The notes: generated by a model not told the origin, from the sequence alone. A stretch of 64,000 bases of DNA from Larkinella insperata (GCF_026248825.1 NZ_CP110973.1:4919501-4983500); one strand, 5' to 3'. Positions 35,273 to 44,551 are shown, numbered from the stretch's first letter. Translations and numbers: made by a program.

Positions 35273-36118
35273 ATGAAAAAATACCTCTTGCTGACGGCCT
35301 TTGGCTGTTTGGTAGCCCTGACTTCGTTTGGTCAACGGTATAGTAAATCGCTGAAAGATACGCCCGGAATGGTGTCGTACACCATGCGGAACGAATTTGC
35401 GAAAGATATTCCCGGCACGCTCGACAAAATCAAGGCGATGGGCATTACCAACATCGAGTTTTCCAGCCTGTTTGGTAAAACGGCTGCCGACATCCGGGCC
35501 GAACTCGATAAGCGCGGGATGCGGTGCACCAGCCACGGGGTGAGCTTCGACGACCTGACGAAGAAAATGGACATAGTCGTTCAGAATGCTAAAACGCTGG
35601 GAGCCAGCTACGTGCGGCTGGCCTGGATTCCGCACGAGGGGAAATTTACGCTGGAAAACGCCAAAAAAACCGTCAGTGATTTTAACCAGATCGGAAAGCA
35701 GTTGAAAGACAAAGGCTTGCAGTTTGTTTATCACAACCACGGTTTCGAGTTTGAACCCTACGGCGACGGCACCTTGTTTGATTACATCGTGCAGCAAACC
35801 AACCCGGATGATGTCAATTTCGAAATGGATATTCTCTGGACGTACTTCCCTGGTCAGGACCCCGCCAAACTGCTGGCAAAGTACCCGAAACGCTTCAAGC
35901 TGATGCACCTGAAAGACCTGAAAAAAGGCGTACAGGGCAACATGTCGGGGGGCACTCCGCCGGAAAACGACGTGGCGCTGGGAACGGGGCAGATCGACCT
36001 GCCGGCGGTGTTGAAAGCCGCCCGCAAAACCGCCATCGAGCATTTTTACATTGAAGACGAAAGTCCGTCGGCGCAGCAGCAGGTGCCGCAAAGCCTGGCG
36101 TATCTGAAGAAAATTTAG
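35273..36118 (+). CDS. Secreted sugar phosphate isomerase/epimerase-like TIM-barrel protein
   Basis: 281 residues from the ATG at 35273, which starts the signal peptide (YLLLTAFGCLVALTSFGQ); the frame is open further upstream over the TPR gene end. The xylose-isomerase-like barrel shows IKAMGITNIEFSSLFGKTA, LQFVYHNHGFEFEPYGDGT (metal ligand region), VNFEMDILWTYFPGQDP and FKLMHLKDLKKGVQG, then HFYIEDESP. The family includes inosose, hydroxypyruvate and keto-sugar isomerases. Export suggests a role beside periplasmic keto-sugar enzymes, but the exact substrate is unknown. A strong terminator follows. Confidence 0.9.
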   Translation: MKKYLLLTAFGCLVALTSFGQRYSKSLKDTPGMVSYTMRNEFAKDIPGTLDKIKAMGITNIEFSSLFGKTAADIRAELDKRGMRCTSHGVSFDDLTKKMDIVVQNAKTLGASYVRLAWIPHEGKFTLENAKKTVSDFNQIGKQLKDKGLQFVYHNHGFEFEPYGDGTLFDYIVQQTNPDDVNFEMDILWTYFPGQDPAKLLAKYPKRFKLMHLKDLKKGVQGNMSGGTPPENDVALGTGQIDLPAVLKAARKTAIEHFYIEDESPSAQQQVPQSLAYLKKI

Positions 36119-36147
36119 GTCGGATGGTTAACCCGGCTTAAACAAAT

Positions 36148-36213
36148 GATTGGGGTAATTGGGTTACGTAGGAATAACATCCTTGCTGACCTGATTACCC
36201 CAATCGTTTTTTA
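36148..36213 (+). terminator. Intrinsic terminator after the isomerase-like gene
   Basis: A 12-bp perfect stem (36148-36159 with 36194-36205) has a 34-nt loop and is followed by GTTTTTT. It lies 29 bp past the stop at 36118. Confidence 0.75.
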
Positions 36214-36270
36214 TAGCATCCGGCCTTTCGGTAAATTCCTGAAGGGGCCGCTCAACCTGTTGTTATCCCC

Positions 36271-37929
36271 ATGACAAAATCCCAACTGCCGAAGGCCTAC
36301 CGCCATCCCTATGAATTGGATCCCCAGTTTAAAAAATCGGTTGCGTACTTCTCGATGGAATTCGCCATCGACCAGGCACTGAAAACCTATTCCGGTGGCC
36401 TCGGATTTCTGGCCGGTTCGCACATGCGGAGCGCCTACGAACTGAAACAGAATGTGATCGGTATTGGGGTTTTGTGGAAGTATGGTTATTACGATCAGAC
36501 GCGCAAAACCGACAACGCGATGGACGTCCAGTTTCGGGAGAAAATCTACAGTTTTCTGGAAGATACCGGCATCACGTTTACCATTGAGGTGCACCACACG
36601 CCGGTTTCGGTAAAGGCGTATTTTCTGAATCCGAAGCATTTCAACACCGTTCCGATGTTTTTCCTGACCACCGACATCGACGGCAACGACTGGCTGTCCC
36701 GGTCGATTACCATGCGGTTATACGACAGCATTGAGTCGGCCAAAATTGCGCAGTGCATGGTGCTGGGCCTGGGGGGCGCCAAGTTGCTGGACGAACTGGG
36801 GTACGAGCCCGACGTCTACCACCTGAACGAAGCCCACGCGGTTTCGGCGGCTTTTCACCTCTACCAGAAATTTGGCAGCGCCGACGAGGTGCGCAAACGG
36901 ATGGTGTTTACGACGCACACCCCCGAAGACGCGGGCAACGAAAAGCACGACATCAACCAGTTGAATGTCCTGAGTTTTTTCGGCGGAGTGCCGCTGGAAA
37001 CGGTGCGGGAAATTACCGGCATCCACGACAACGTGTTCAACCACTCACTGGCGGCTTTGCGCCTGAGTCACAAGGCCAACGGCGTTTCTAAGTTGCACGG
37101 TGAGGTGTCGCGGCATTTGTGGGGGGGCTACCCGAATATTCCGGAAATTACGCACGTGACCAACGCCCAGAACCAGCGGTACTGGACCGACCCCGAGTTG
37201 GATCATGCTTACCGGGCCGGTGATGGAAAAGCCGTGGCAGAACGCAAAAAAACGCTGAAAGCCGGGCTGTTCAAGGTGGTGGCCGATCAGTGCGGCAAGC
37301 TGTTTGACCCGAATGTGCTGACGATCATCTGGGCCCGCCGGTTTGCCGGCTACAAGCGCCCCGACCTGCTGGTGCAGGACCATGAACGGTTTGATCAGTT
37401 AATGAACCAGACGAAGTACCCGATTCAGTGTATCTGGGCCGGAAAACCGTATCCGAGCGACGAAGGAGCCACGCACATCTTCAACTCGCTGATTTACCGC
37501 AGCTACCTGCACCCGAACATGGCCGTGCTGACGGGCTACGAACTAGGGCTGTCGAAACTTCTGAAAGACGGTTCGGATCTGTGGCTGAATACGCCCGTGG
37601 TGACGCGGGAAGCTTCCGGTACGAGCGGCATGACGGCGGCCATGAACGCGGGCATCAACTTCTCGACCTACGACGGCTGGATTTGCGAGTTTGCTGAGCA
37701 CGGTAAAAACGCGTTTATTGTTCCGGTTGCGCCCCCGAATCTGTCGTCCGGCGAGCGCGACGATCAGGACCGGAATCACTTTTTTGACCAGCTCGAACAG
37801 GAAATCCTGCCGATGTATTACGACCGGCCCGACGACTGGAACCGGTTGACGTTGCAGAGCATGAAGGATGTCAACGCGTTTTTCGGGTCCAACCGGATGG
37901 CTTCGGAATATTACGAAAAGGTGTATTAG
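36271..37929 (+). CDS. Short-form alpha-glucan phosphorylase-like protein (GT35) lacking the PLP lysine
   Basis: A 552-residue protein of the short alpha-glucan phosphorylase type. Signatures are VAYFSMEFAIDQALKTYSGG, GIGVLWKYGYYDQ, VYHLNEAHAVSAAFHL and TIIWARRFAGYKRPDLL. The conserved C-terminal motif reads EASGTSGMTAAMNAG; in canonical phosphorylases the position of T455 is the lysine that binds pyridoxal phosphate (GTSGMK / GTGNMK). It should act on glycogen or maltodextrins, but without that lysine phosphorolysis is doubtful. Its stop overlaps the convergent peptidase gene by 4 bp. No other glycogen genes are nearby. Confidence 0.85.
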   Translation: MTKSQLPKAYRHPYELDPQFKKSVAYFSMEFAIDQALKTYSGGLGFLAGSHMRSAYELKQNVIGIGVLWKYGYYDQTRKTDNAMDVQFREKIYSFLEDTGITFTIEVHHTPVSVKAYFLNPKHFNTVPMFFLTTDIDGNDWLSRSITMRLYDSIESAKIAQCMVLGLGGAKLLDELGYEPDVYHLNEAHAVSAAFHLYQKFGSADEVRKRMVFTTHTPEDAGNEKHDINQLNVLSFFGGVPLETVREITGIHDNVFNHSLAALRLSHKANGVSKLHGEVSRHLWGGYPNIPEITHVTNAQNQRYWTDPELDHAYRAGDGKAVAERKKTLKAGLFKVVADQCGKLFDPNVLTIIWARRFAGYKRPDLLVQDHERFDQLMNQTKYPIQCIWAGKPYPSDEGATHIFNSLIYRSYLHPNMAVLTGYELGLSKLLKDGSDLWLNTPVVTREASGTSGMTAAMNAGINFSTYDGWICEFAEHGKNAFIVPVAPPNLSSGERDDQDRNHFFDQLEQEILPMYYDRPDDWNRLTLQSMKDVNAFFGSNRMASEYYEKVY

Positions 37930-38651
37930 GCCAGCGGCAGGGGCGGGGTGTACGAATGGTAAACGTTGGTCAAACCGCCAAGTTTGGCGCGTCCCTGGCG
38001 GTCGTAGGGTAACCCGTCAAGACCGAGCATGGCGATGTCTTCCAGCGTCGCCCGCCGTTTGTCGGGTTTCAGTGTTCCGCCGAATTCGCCGGGCTGGGCC
38101 GTTGGGTTCCACTGGTACTGCGGATCGACGAGCGTACCGCGCGGGTACATGATGCCCGGCTGCCCTTGCCCGATTAGGTTGAGGTTCAGCGGGTGGCCGT
38201 CGGGTGTGCCCGGAACCAGGCCCCAGCCGTGCCCTATCTCGTGGGCTTCGGTGGTTGAGCCGTCGAAGCCCACGTTGTCGAGCCGCAGAAAACCGGTGTT
38301 GCTGTTGCGCCCGTCCATGTAGGAAATGCCGCCCAGCGGGTTGTCCGTGGCGGTTTCGATGCGGAAAAAGACCTTTTTGTAATCACGGTTTTGGCTCAGC
38401 AGGGGGCGCGGGTCTGCAACGAACCAACCAGAGACGTGAAACTGAATCAGGTAGTCGGTATCATCCAGCGAGAGAAGGATTTCCGGACCGTTCCAGACCC
38501 GTTCGATGTTGTGGGCAATCCGGTCGGCCAGTTCTTCGGTAGCTACCGAGCCGTACAGATGGAGTTGCGTAATCACCGTGATGGTGTGTTCGGATTCACT
38601 TTTGAAAACATTGTCGTTTTCCAAATGGTCCGGAAAGGGCTGGGCTGGCAT
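37926..38651 (-). CDS. Zinc metallopeptidase-like protein (HEIGH motif)
   Basis: 241 residues from the ATG at 38651; no signal peptide is seen, although the frame is open upstream across the neighbouring gene. A zinc motif EAHEIGHGWGLVPGTPDGHP (HExxH with a further His) is followed ~20 residues on by GIMYPRG, which looks like a metzincin Met-turn. N-terminal strands include TITVITQLHLYGSVATEELA. It is likely a cytoplasmic or non-classically released metalloprotease. It has no recognised family name. It overlaps the convergent phosphorylase gene and lies 29 bp after the purine nucleoside phosphorylase stop on the same strand. Confidence 0.75.
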   Translation of the reverse strand: MPAQPFPDHLENDNVFKSESEHTITVITQLHLYGSVATEELADRIAHNIERVWNGPEILLSLDDTDYLIQFHVSGWFVADPRPLLSQNRDYKKVFFRIETATDNPLGGISYMDGRNSNTGFLRLDNVGFDGSTTEAHEIGHGWGLVPGTPDGHPLNLNLIGQGQPGIMYPRGTLVDPQYQWNPTAQPGEFGGTLKPDKRRATLEDIAMLGLDGLPYDRQGRAKLGGLTNVYHSYTPPLPLA

Positions 38652-38680
38652 GGCGTGTTTTTCGTAATAATAAGCTTTTT

Positions 38681-39496
38681 TTACCGCCGGGCAACCAACT
38701 CCCGGAACAAAGCCGTCAGGGTGGGTTCGGCCCGGGCGGCAGCGGCCAGGATTTTCGGCAGGCTGGCTTTTTCGAGCGTTTCGGGAATGCACAAATCCGT
38801 CACCACCGAGCAGGCAAAGACTTCCATACCCATTTGGTGCGCCACGATAACTTCCGGCACCGTCGACATGCCAACCACGTCGGCGCCCCACTGGCGCAGC
38901 ATCCGGTATTCAGCTTTCGTCTCCAGTTGCGGACCGGTAACGCCCACGTAAACGCCTTTTTTCACCGCAAAGCCCAGTTCTTGGGCGATGGTCTCGGCGG
39001 CCTGAATCAGTTCCGGATGATACGGTTCGCTCATATCGGGGAAGCGGTCGCCGAAGGCCGGAACGTGCGGACCCGTCAGCGAATTCTGGGGCAGCAACAG
39101 GCTGATGTGGTCTTCAATTACCATCAAATCGCTCACCTGAAAGCCGGGATTCAGGCCACCGGCCGCGTTGGAAATTAGCAGGGTTTCGACGCCCAACGCT
39201 TTCATGACCCGAACCGGAAACGTCACCTGCCCCATCGAATAGCCTTCGTAAAAGTGAAACCGTCCCTGCATGACGACCACCGGTTTGCCCGCCAGCGAAC
39301 CCAGGAGGAGTTTGCCCGTATGCGATTCAACCGTCGACAACGGAAAGTGGGGAATGGTTTCGTACGGTATTTCAACCGCCGTTTTGACTTCTTTGGCCAG
39401 TGCGCCAAGGCCCGTTCCGAGAATGATGCCAACGGTGGGCGTGGGTGTGTTGAAAGACCGAATAAACTGGGCGGCTTGTTGAATCTGTTCGAGCAT
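38681..39496 (-). CDS. Purine nucleoside phosphorylase (trimeric, PNP/MTAP family)
   Basis: 271 residues from the ATG at 39496. Family signatures: VGIILGTGLGALAKEV (phosphate loop), VVVMQGRFHFYEGYSMGQV, LLISNAAGGLNPGF, GVYVGVTGPQLETKAEYRML and DVVGMSTVPEVIVAHQMGM. It cleaves inosine/guanosine with phosphate in purine salvage, in the cytoplasm. It is likely the first gene of a pair with the downstream metallopeptidase. Confident at family level; the symbol (punA/deoD-like) is not assigned. Confidence 0.96.
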   Translation of the reverse strand: MLEQIQQAAQFIRSFNTPTPTVGIILGTGLGALAKEVKTAVEIPYETIPHFPLSTVESHTGKLLLGSLAGKPVVVMQGRFHFYEGYSMGQVTFPVRVMKALGVETLLISNAAGGLNPGFQVSDLMVIEDHISLLLPQNSLTGPHVPAFGDRFPDMSEPYHPELIQAAETIAQELGFAVKKGVYVGVTGPQLETKAEYRMLRQWGADVVGMSTVPEVIVAHQMGMEVFACSVVTDLCIPETLEKASLPKILAAAARAEPTLTALFRELVARR

Positions 39497-39570
39497 ACGT
39501 ACCGACGGACTAATCCAGATGTTTTTATTAATCTTAAAAGGTAAACAACGCAGCAAGCAAACTGGAACGG

Positions 39571-40824
39571 CTACGGATTGCCGACACGGCCAATGTTTCG
39601 ACCCGCCACGAACCCCGTCGTCCAGGCATTCTGGAAGTTAAATCCGCCCGTGATGCCGTCAACATCCAGCACTTCACCCGCAAAAAACAGGCCCGGCTGC
39701 GTCAAACTTTCCAGCGTCTCGGGCTTGACAGCCGCCGTGGCCAAACCACCACAGGTAACAAATTCCTCCTTGAACGTGCTTTTTCCGGAAACCGCGTAAG
39801 TACTGTTGGTCAGCAGGTTAATCAGGCGGTTTTGGGCTTTGCCCGCCAGTTCCGCCCAGCGGTCGGTGGGGGCAATTCCGGCTTCGGTAGCCAGAGCGGT
39901 CCACAGGCGGGCGGGCAAACCGAACAAGGCCTGCGAAGCCACCTGCTTTTTCGGGTGTTGCTGGCGAAACGTCTGCAACTGGTCCCGAATCTGATTTTCA
40001 TTCAGGGCCGCCAGCCAGTTGATGCGAATTTCGTGACGGTAGTCCAGTTGAGCCAACTCACGGGCTGCCCAGGCCGACAGCCGCAGCACCGCCGGACCGC
40101 TGAAACCCCAGTGGGTGATCAGAACCGGGCCGCGCTGCTCCTGCTTCGTTCCGACAATCCGGACGAGGGCGTCGGGAACCGCAACCCCCGCCAGAGCCAG
40201 CAGCGGGTTGTCGGGCGTGTTGAACGTGAACAGGGAAGGCACCGGGGCAATAAGCGATGGATTGGGCTCCTGCGGGTTTTCAAGTTCCGGAATCCAGCCG
40301 TACGAAGCCGCCTGCGGATACCCGCCAACCGCCACCAGCACCCGGTCGACCAGCAGGGTTTCGTCCGTCAGCAGATCGAGTTGCCACTGCCCCTCCCGCT
40401 GCGTCAGCGATTTGACCCCGCAGGAGGTCCGGATGTGAACGCCCAGCCGACGCGCTTCCTGCAACAAACAGGTGACGATGGTTTCGGACGAATCGGTAAC
40501 CGGAAACATTCGGCCATCGGCTTCGGTTTTTAAACGGACGCCCCGGCTTTCAAACCAGCGGACGGTCGAAGCCGCGTCGAACTGTTTCAGGAGCGGGCGC
40601 AGAAACGACTCGCCCCGCGGATAATGCTTGATCAGTTTCCGGTTGTCGAAGCAGTCGTGCGTGACGTTGCAGCGCCCCCCGCCCGAAATCCGGACTTTGT
40701 TCAGGACGGTTTTGTTTTTTTCGAGCAGCGTAATGTCGGCGTCCGGAAAGGTTTCGGCGGCCGTGATGGCTCCAAAAAAACCGGCGGCTCCTCCGCCGAT
40801 GACGATAATTTTCAGTGACGGCAT
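39571..40824 (-). CDS. HI0933/BaiN-family FAD-dependent flavoprotein
   Basis: A 417-residue protein: IIVIGGGAAGFFGAITAAE is the N-terminal FAD site, VRISGGGRCNVTHDCFDN the HI0933 signature, and the C-terminus closes the FAD site with GLFFAGEVLDVDGITGGFNF. The family (YhiN, BaiN, RdsA-like) includes NAD(P)H-dependent reductases, though most members are uncharacterised. It is cytoplasmic and has no partner genes close by. It lies 75 bp upstream of the phosphorylase gene on the same strand, so a common transcript is possible. Confidence 0.94.
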   Translation of the reverse strand: MPSLKIIVIGGGAAGFFGAITAAETFPDADITLLEKNKTVLNKVRISGGGRCNVTHDCFDNRKLIKHYPRGESFLRPLLKQFDAASTVRWFESRGVRLKTEADGRMFPVTDSSETIVTCLLQEARRLGVHIRTSCGVKSLTQREGQWQLDLLTDETLLVDRVLVAVGGYPQAASYGWIPELENPQEPNPSLIAPVPSLFTFNTPDNPLLALAGVAVPDALVRIVGTKQEQRGPVLITHWGFSGPAVLRLSAWAARELAQLDYRHEIRINWLAALNENQIRDQLQTFRQQHPKKQVASQALFGLPARLWTALATEAGIAPTDRWAELAGKAQNRLINLLTNSTYAVSGKSTFKEEFVTCGGLATAAVKPETLESLTQPGLFFAGEVLDVDGITGGFNFQNAWTTGFVAGRNIGRVGNP

Positions 40825-40931
40825 AGGGAGCCGGGTGTTAATGCGTAAAAAACAACGAAATTAATACAGGAATCGGGTGTCGGCAACAAAGAGGTTTTAT
40901 CATCTGTTGATTGTATTTGTAACTTAGCCCC

Positions 40932-42008
40932 ATGTTTTTTCGTTCGTCTTTTCGTTCCCGGCGCTATTATCGGCGCGGATTTCGGATGCGTAGCAATACG
41001 CTGGTTCTGCTGTTTGTTTTTTTTCTGATTGGGTTGTTTCTCCACTACGGCGGTCGGACGGAACCGGTGGTGGCTTTCTGGAATGACATCAAAAGCTTAG
41101 TGGGCTTAAAGGCCGACCGGCGCGGGCGGGATATCTCGTCGCAAAACCCGTACAAAGCACCCGAACCCAGCCCGGTGGTGGAATCGGACAATACCGATAC
41201 GGAGGCTTCGGACGACCGGTCCATGCTGGAAAAATCCCGCTCCGAAACCAAAGCGGCCCGGAAGGCGCCCAGGGCCAGCAGCCGGAAGAAACTGTTTGAT
41301 TTTGAAAAAGCCGTTGATTTTACCCTGCCGTCGTTTCTGGTAACCGATGACATCATTCGGCATGATGGGTACACCTTGCGGTATCGTGAAGAATTTGAGC
41401 AGGCGGACTGGGTGGCCTACCCCTTGCTGGAAGATGAGATCCTGGGCGACGCGGACCGGAAAAACGAGCAGTTTCAGCCCGACCCAATGGTCAAAACCGG
41501 CTCGGCGCTGGCTTCGGATTACACCCGATCGGGCTACGACCGGGGGCACCTGGCGCCGGCGGGCGATTTCAAGTTTTCGAAGCAAATGATGCGGCAGACG
41601 TTCTACATGAGCAACATCAGCCCCCAGGAGCCGGACTTCAACCGGGGCATCTGGCGGCAACTCGAAGAGCAGGTACGGGTTTGGGCGCTGCGCGACAAAG
41701 GGCTTTATGTTGTTACCGGCCCGGTGCTGCGTCCGGGTCTGCCGACGATTGGCAAAAAAAATCAGGTTGCCGTTCCGGAATATTATTACAAAGTGCTGCT
41801 CTACTGCAACAACCCGGACATTCGGATGATTGCGTTTCTGCTCAAAAATGAGGGTTCCGAACGGTCGCTGAAGCAATTTGTGGTGTCGGTCGACGAGGTG
41901 GAGCGCCGGACGGGAATCGACTTCTTTCCCAAAATTCCTGACCAGCTGGAGCAGCAACTGGAGCGCGCCCGACCCGCTCAGATGATCGCTGACTGGTTCC
42001 GTTTGTGA
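40932..42008 (+). CDS. Membrane-anchored DNA/RNA non-specific endonuclease (NUC1)
   Basis: A 358-residue protein. A basic start is followed by a membrane anchor (NTLVLLFVFFLIGLFLHYGG) and a charged, Ser-rich linker (about 60-115). The beta-beta-alpha-Me nuclease domain has the DRGH active site (SGYDRGHLAPAGDF) and MSNISPQEPDFNRGIWRQLE with the metal-binding Asn, then LYVVTGPVLRPG. It degrades DNA and RNA in the periplasm. The linker probably spans the envelope. It is monocistronic. Possible roles are nutrient scavenging or entry-blocking of foreign DNA. Confidence 0.95.
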   Translation: MFFRSSFRSRRYYRRGFRMRSNTLVLLFVFFLIGLFLHYGGRTEPVVAFWNDIKSLVGLKADRRGRDISSQNPYKAPEPSPVVESDNTDTEASDDRSMLEKSRSETKAARKAPRASSRKKLFDFEKAVDFTLPSFLVTDDIIRHDGYTLRYREEFEQADWVAYPLLEDEILGDADRKNEQFQPDPMVKTGSALASDYTRSGYDRGHLAPAGDFKFSKQMMRQTFYMSNISPQEPDFNRGIWRQLEEQVRVWALRDKGLYVVTGPVLRPGLPTIGKKNQVAVPEYYYKVLLYCNNPDIRMIAFLLKNEGSERSLKQFVVSVDEVERRTGIDFFPKIPDQLEQQLERARPAQMIADWFRL

Positions 42009-42140
42009 TTGCAGTTGAACGTCCTAAATTATCATTTCAACGTATATTTCCTGCACTTTGGACCCTTTACCGTTTCGGTCGCCGGGAAAGTTGAATTACT
42101 TAGCGTCATCGTTAGTATTCTACTTTCCTCTGCTACCACC

Positions 42141-42635
42141 ATGTATCCTAAATCGACGACACCATTTCACTCGTTAAAAACCATTCTGAACGTTGCCCTG
42201 AACGGCAACAAAGAACACGTTGAAGCCATCTGCCTGCGAATGGGAATCAATCCCCGTGACGTATACGAGCACGTGTGCCAGGCGATGGAATATGGCACCG
42301 GACATGTAGAAGCACAACCCGTCGCTGTACAGGCCCGCGCCATTGTGCTGCGCCGGCTCGATAACCAGCAATCGGCCCAGATCGAGGACGTGTCCGACGA
42401 ATTAGGGTTATCGGTTCGGTCACTTCAGCGCCGGTTGCAGGCGGAGGACGTAACCTTTCGCGAAATTGTGGATTCTGCTCGTCGGGACATTGCCCTGCGG
42501 CTGATCCGCACGACGCAGCACAACATCAACGAGATTGCCTTTGTGATGGGCTACGACGAACCGAGTTCGTTCCGCCGGGCCTTTAAAAAATGGACGGGCC
42601 ACAACCCGAAAGCGTACCAGTTGGCAACGTGTTAG
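42141..42635 (+). CDS. AraC-family helix-turn-helix regulator, short form
   Basis: 164 residues from the ATG at 42141; the frame runs upstream to 42009 but there is no convincing ATG before this one. The C-terminal ~90 residues are an AraC double HTH: SDELGLSVRSLQRRLQAEDV, IALRLIRTTQHNINEIAFVM and GYDEPSSFRRAFKKWTGHNP. The N-terminal ~60 residues show no sensory domain. It is about 130 bp downstream of the NUC1 gene on the same strand. Targets unknown. Confidence 0.88.
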   Translation: MYPKSTTPFHSLKTILNVALNGNKEHVEAICLRMGINPRDVYEHVCQAMEYGTGHVEAQPVAVQARAIVLRRLDNQQSAQIEDVSDELGLSVRSLQRRLQAEDVTFREIVDSARRDIALRLIRTTQHNINEIAFVMGYDEPSSFRRAFKKWTGHNPKAYQLATC

Positions 42636-42817
42636 TTGACTGGGCCCGTTCGGTCCTGCTACCATCTCTATCAACGCTATTTCCTGTATTCTCTGTCCCC
42701 TGGCTGCCCGAAACGGTAGCCTTTTTTATTGCCTTTCGACGTCCTCCCAAGCCATGATCGTAGCCCACTGCTATGGTAGTTCGGGAGTGGGACCTTGCAG
42801 GCTTGGGCGGAAACGGA

Positions 42818-42846
42818 AACACCGCTGGTTCCGCCAGCGGTGTTTA
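42818..42846 (-). terminator. Hairpin after the 317-residue secreted protein gene
   Basis: A 12-bp perfect stem (42818-42829 with 42835-42846) has a 5-nt loop and lies 26 bp past the minus-strand stop at 42873. The T-run is weak (GTTTCC). Confidence 0.55.
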
Positions 42847-42872
42847 GCACGCGTACATAGATTGGTAGTTGG

Positions 42873-43826
42873 TTATTTTTTGGTTTCCAGCTCTTTAGCC
42901 CAGGTTTGCGCAAACAGACGGGCGGCCAGAACGGGCTCTTTACCCATGCGGTACAACAGTTTCCAGTTGGCAGACTTGTTGCGGTATTCTGGATTAACAA
43001 ACTCCATTTTGGAGCCGTTGCGGGTGAGTTGGGCATTGAAATCAACGGAGCCGGTCAGCGCAATAAACTCAGTGAGGTGCTGCTTCAGGACGGCGTTCAG
43101 GTTGGAAGCGGCTTTGTAGTCGGCCAGCCGTTTCTGGTAGTCAGCGGCCTGCTGTTTGGATCGGGCCAGGTCCTCTTCCATCTTGCCCTGATCGGCAGCG
43201 GCCTGTTGGTTGAGCATTTTGCTGAAGTGAGCCACGTATTGCTTCTTAAACTCCGTCGGGTTGGTTTTCGAGAGGGCCTGCAGCCGTTTCAATTCAGCCA
43301 GTTCCTTCGTTCTCGCCGTTTTTTCAGCTCCTTCCGCGTCGGCTGCGTCTTGCTGCGTCATCTCAATCTGGCTTTGAATCATCATGGACAGCGTTGCCGG
43401 GGGCATCTGGCTGTAGGTCGACTGGATCATCGCAACTTGCTGGTTATAAGCCGCCTGGGCGTCGTTTAGCGACGTGCTCTGAGCCTGGGTGGCTTCCCGG
43501 GTTTGCTCGTCGCTGATGCGGTATTTATCCTTGAGCCAGTTCAGGTAACGGGTCCGGAAGTCGCTTGAACTCGCATACGACCGGATTACCCCTCCGAGGG
43601 CGTTTACGGCGGCAGCCCGCGAGCCGTCCGGTATTTTTTTGGCCAGTTGCCGAACTTTGCTGGTGTACGGAAGCGAAAGATGATCGGACGTAATGTTGGC
43701 GAAGGCGGCTTCCCGCACCTGTTCGGTGGTCAGCCCCAGGTCCGTTACGATGTCGCCGGGGCGGGCGGCCATCCACCACCCACCGGCAATGGTCAAAAGG
43801 GCTATGGCAAGAAAATTCTTTTTCAT
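42873..43826 (-). CDS. Exported helical protein of unknown function
   Basis: 317 residues from the ATG at 43826. The N-terminus (KNFLAIALLTIAGGWWMAA) is a signal peptide or anchor. The rest is almost entirely helical and Gln/Ala-rich (AQSTSLNDAQAAYNQQVAMI, KRLQALSKTNPTEFKKQYVA), with likely coiled coils between residues 130 and 235. No enzyme motif is seen. The next upstream gene is a small beta-barrel on the same strand only 16 bp away, so the two are likely co-transcribed. Confidence 0.72.
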   Translation of the reverse strand: MKKNFLAIALLTIAGGWWMAARPGDIVTDLGLTTEQVREAAFANITSDHLSLPYTSKVRQLAKKIPDGSRAAAVNALGGVIRSYASSSDFRTRYLNWLKDKYRISDEQTREATQAQSTSLNDAQAAYNQQVAMIQSTYSQMPPATLSMMIQSQIEMTQQDAADAEGAEKTARTKELAELKRLQALSKTNPTEFKKQYVAHFSKMLNQQAAADQGKMEEDLARSKQQAADYQKRLADYKAASNLNAVLKQHLTEFIALTGSVDFNAQLTRNGSKMEFVNPEYRNKSANWKLLYRMGKEPVLAARLFAQTWAKELETKK

Positions 43827-43842
43827 GGTGAGCTTGGTACAA

Positions 43843-44379
43843 TTAGAATTTAACACTGACGCCCAGGCGCAGGACGGATACTCCGTAGCCTATTTCACCG
43901 TAAGCCCCGATTTTTTCCGAAAGCATATACCGCGAGCCCACGTGCAGACCCAGGAAAACGGAATTGCCGTAAGGGCTGTAGTAGTCGCCGGAATTGCCGG
44001 CATTATCGCGGTAAGACGACGTGCGGAAACCAAGTGAGAGACCGGCGTAGGGGTTAAATTTACTATCGCTGATGTTTAAGATTTCACCGAAATGGTAAGT
44101 GCCGCGGGCCGAGAAATACAGGAAGGTGTGATTCCATTTGTAACCTCCGCTATTGTGACCGTAACGGGCGAAGTCGAAAGAGCCACCGACGGAAATGTTG
44201 TCTTTTACGGTGTATTCAAACGATGCGCCGATGGGTATTCCCCGGTACGTGTAGGTTCCTAATCCAATACCGGCATTCAGAAATTTGGTGCCTTTTTCGA
44301 TGGTTTGCGCTTTGGCGGAAGGCATCATGGCGACGGCAATCAGCCACGCCAGCAGGGTGAGTAAGGTTAACTTTTTCAT
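43843..44379 (-). CDS. Small outer-membrane beta-barrel protein
   Basis: 178 residues from the ATG at 44379. It has a signal peptide (LAWLIAVAMMPSAKAQ) and then alternating strands with Tyr/Gly-rich turns (FLNAGIGLGTYTYRGIPIG, NHTFLYFSARGTYHFGEI, LHVGSRYMLSEKIGAYGEI), ending in a strand with C-terminal Phe (RLGVSVKF), the barrel-insertion signal. This fits OmpA/OmpW-like 8-strand porin-family proteins of Bacteroidetes. The function is unknown. It precedes the helical secreted protein gene by 16 bp. Confidence 0.85.
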   Translation of the reverse strand: MKKLTLLTLLAWLIAVAMMPSAKAQTIEKGTKFLNAGIGLGTYTYRGIPIGASFEYTVKDNISVGGSFDFARYGHNSGGYKWNHTFLYFSARGTYHFGEILNISDSKFNPYAGLSLGFRTSSYRDNAGNSGDYYSPYGNSVFLGLHVGSRYMLSEKIGAYGEIGYGVSVLRLGVSVKF

Positions 44380-44458
44380 TTGTTCAGTTCGTTTTTGTTG
44401 TTTGGTCGTGAGCCGGTTTTCGTCCGATCTCGAAAGCAAAGGTAGGGCACAATAAAAA

Positions 44459-44512
44459 GTCGGGAGGTGTCATTTTATGCAGAAAAACCGGCATTTAACG
44501 ACACGTCCCGAC
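44459..44512 (-). terminator. Intrinsic terminator between two minus-strand genes
   Basis: A 13-bp stem with one mismatch (44459-44471 with 44500-44512) is followed on the minus strand by CTTTTTATT. It is 40 bp past the stop at 44552. Confidence 0.65.
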
Positions 44513-44551
44513 CGTTGGCTCATTCCAGAAATTATTCCTTGTGTGGGCGGC

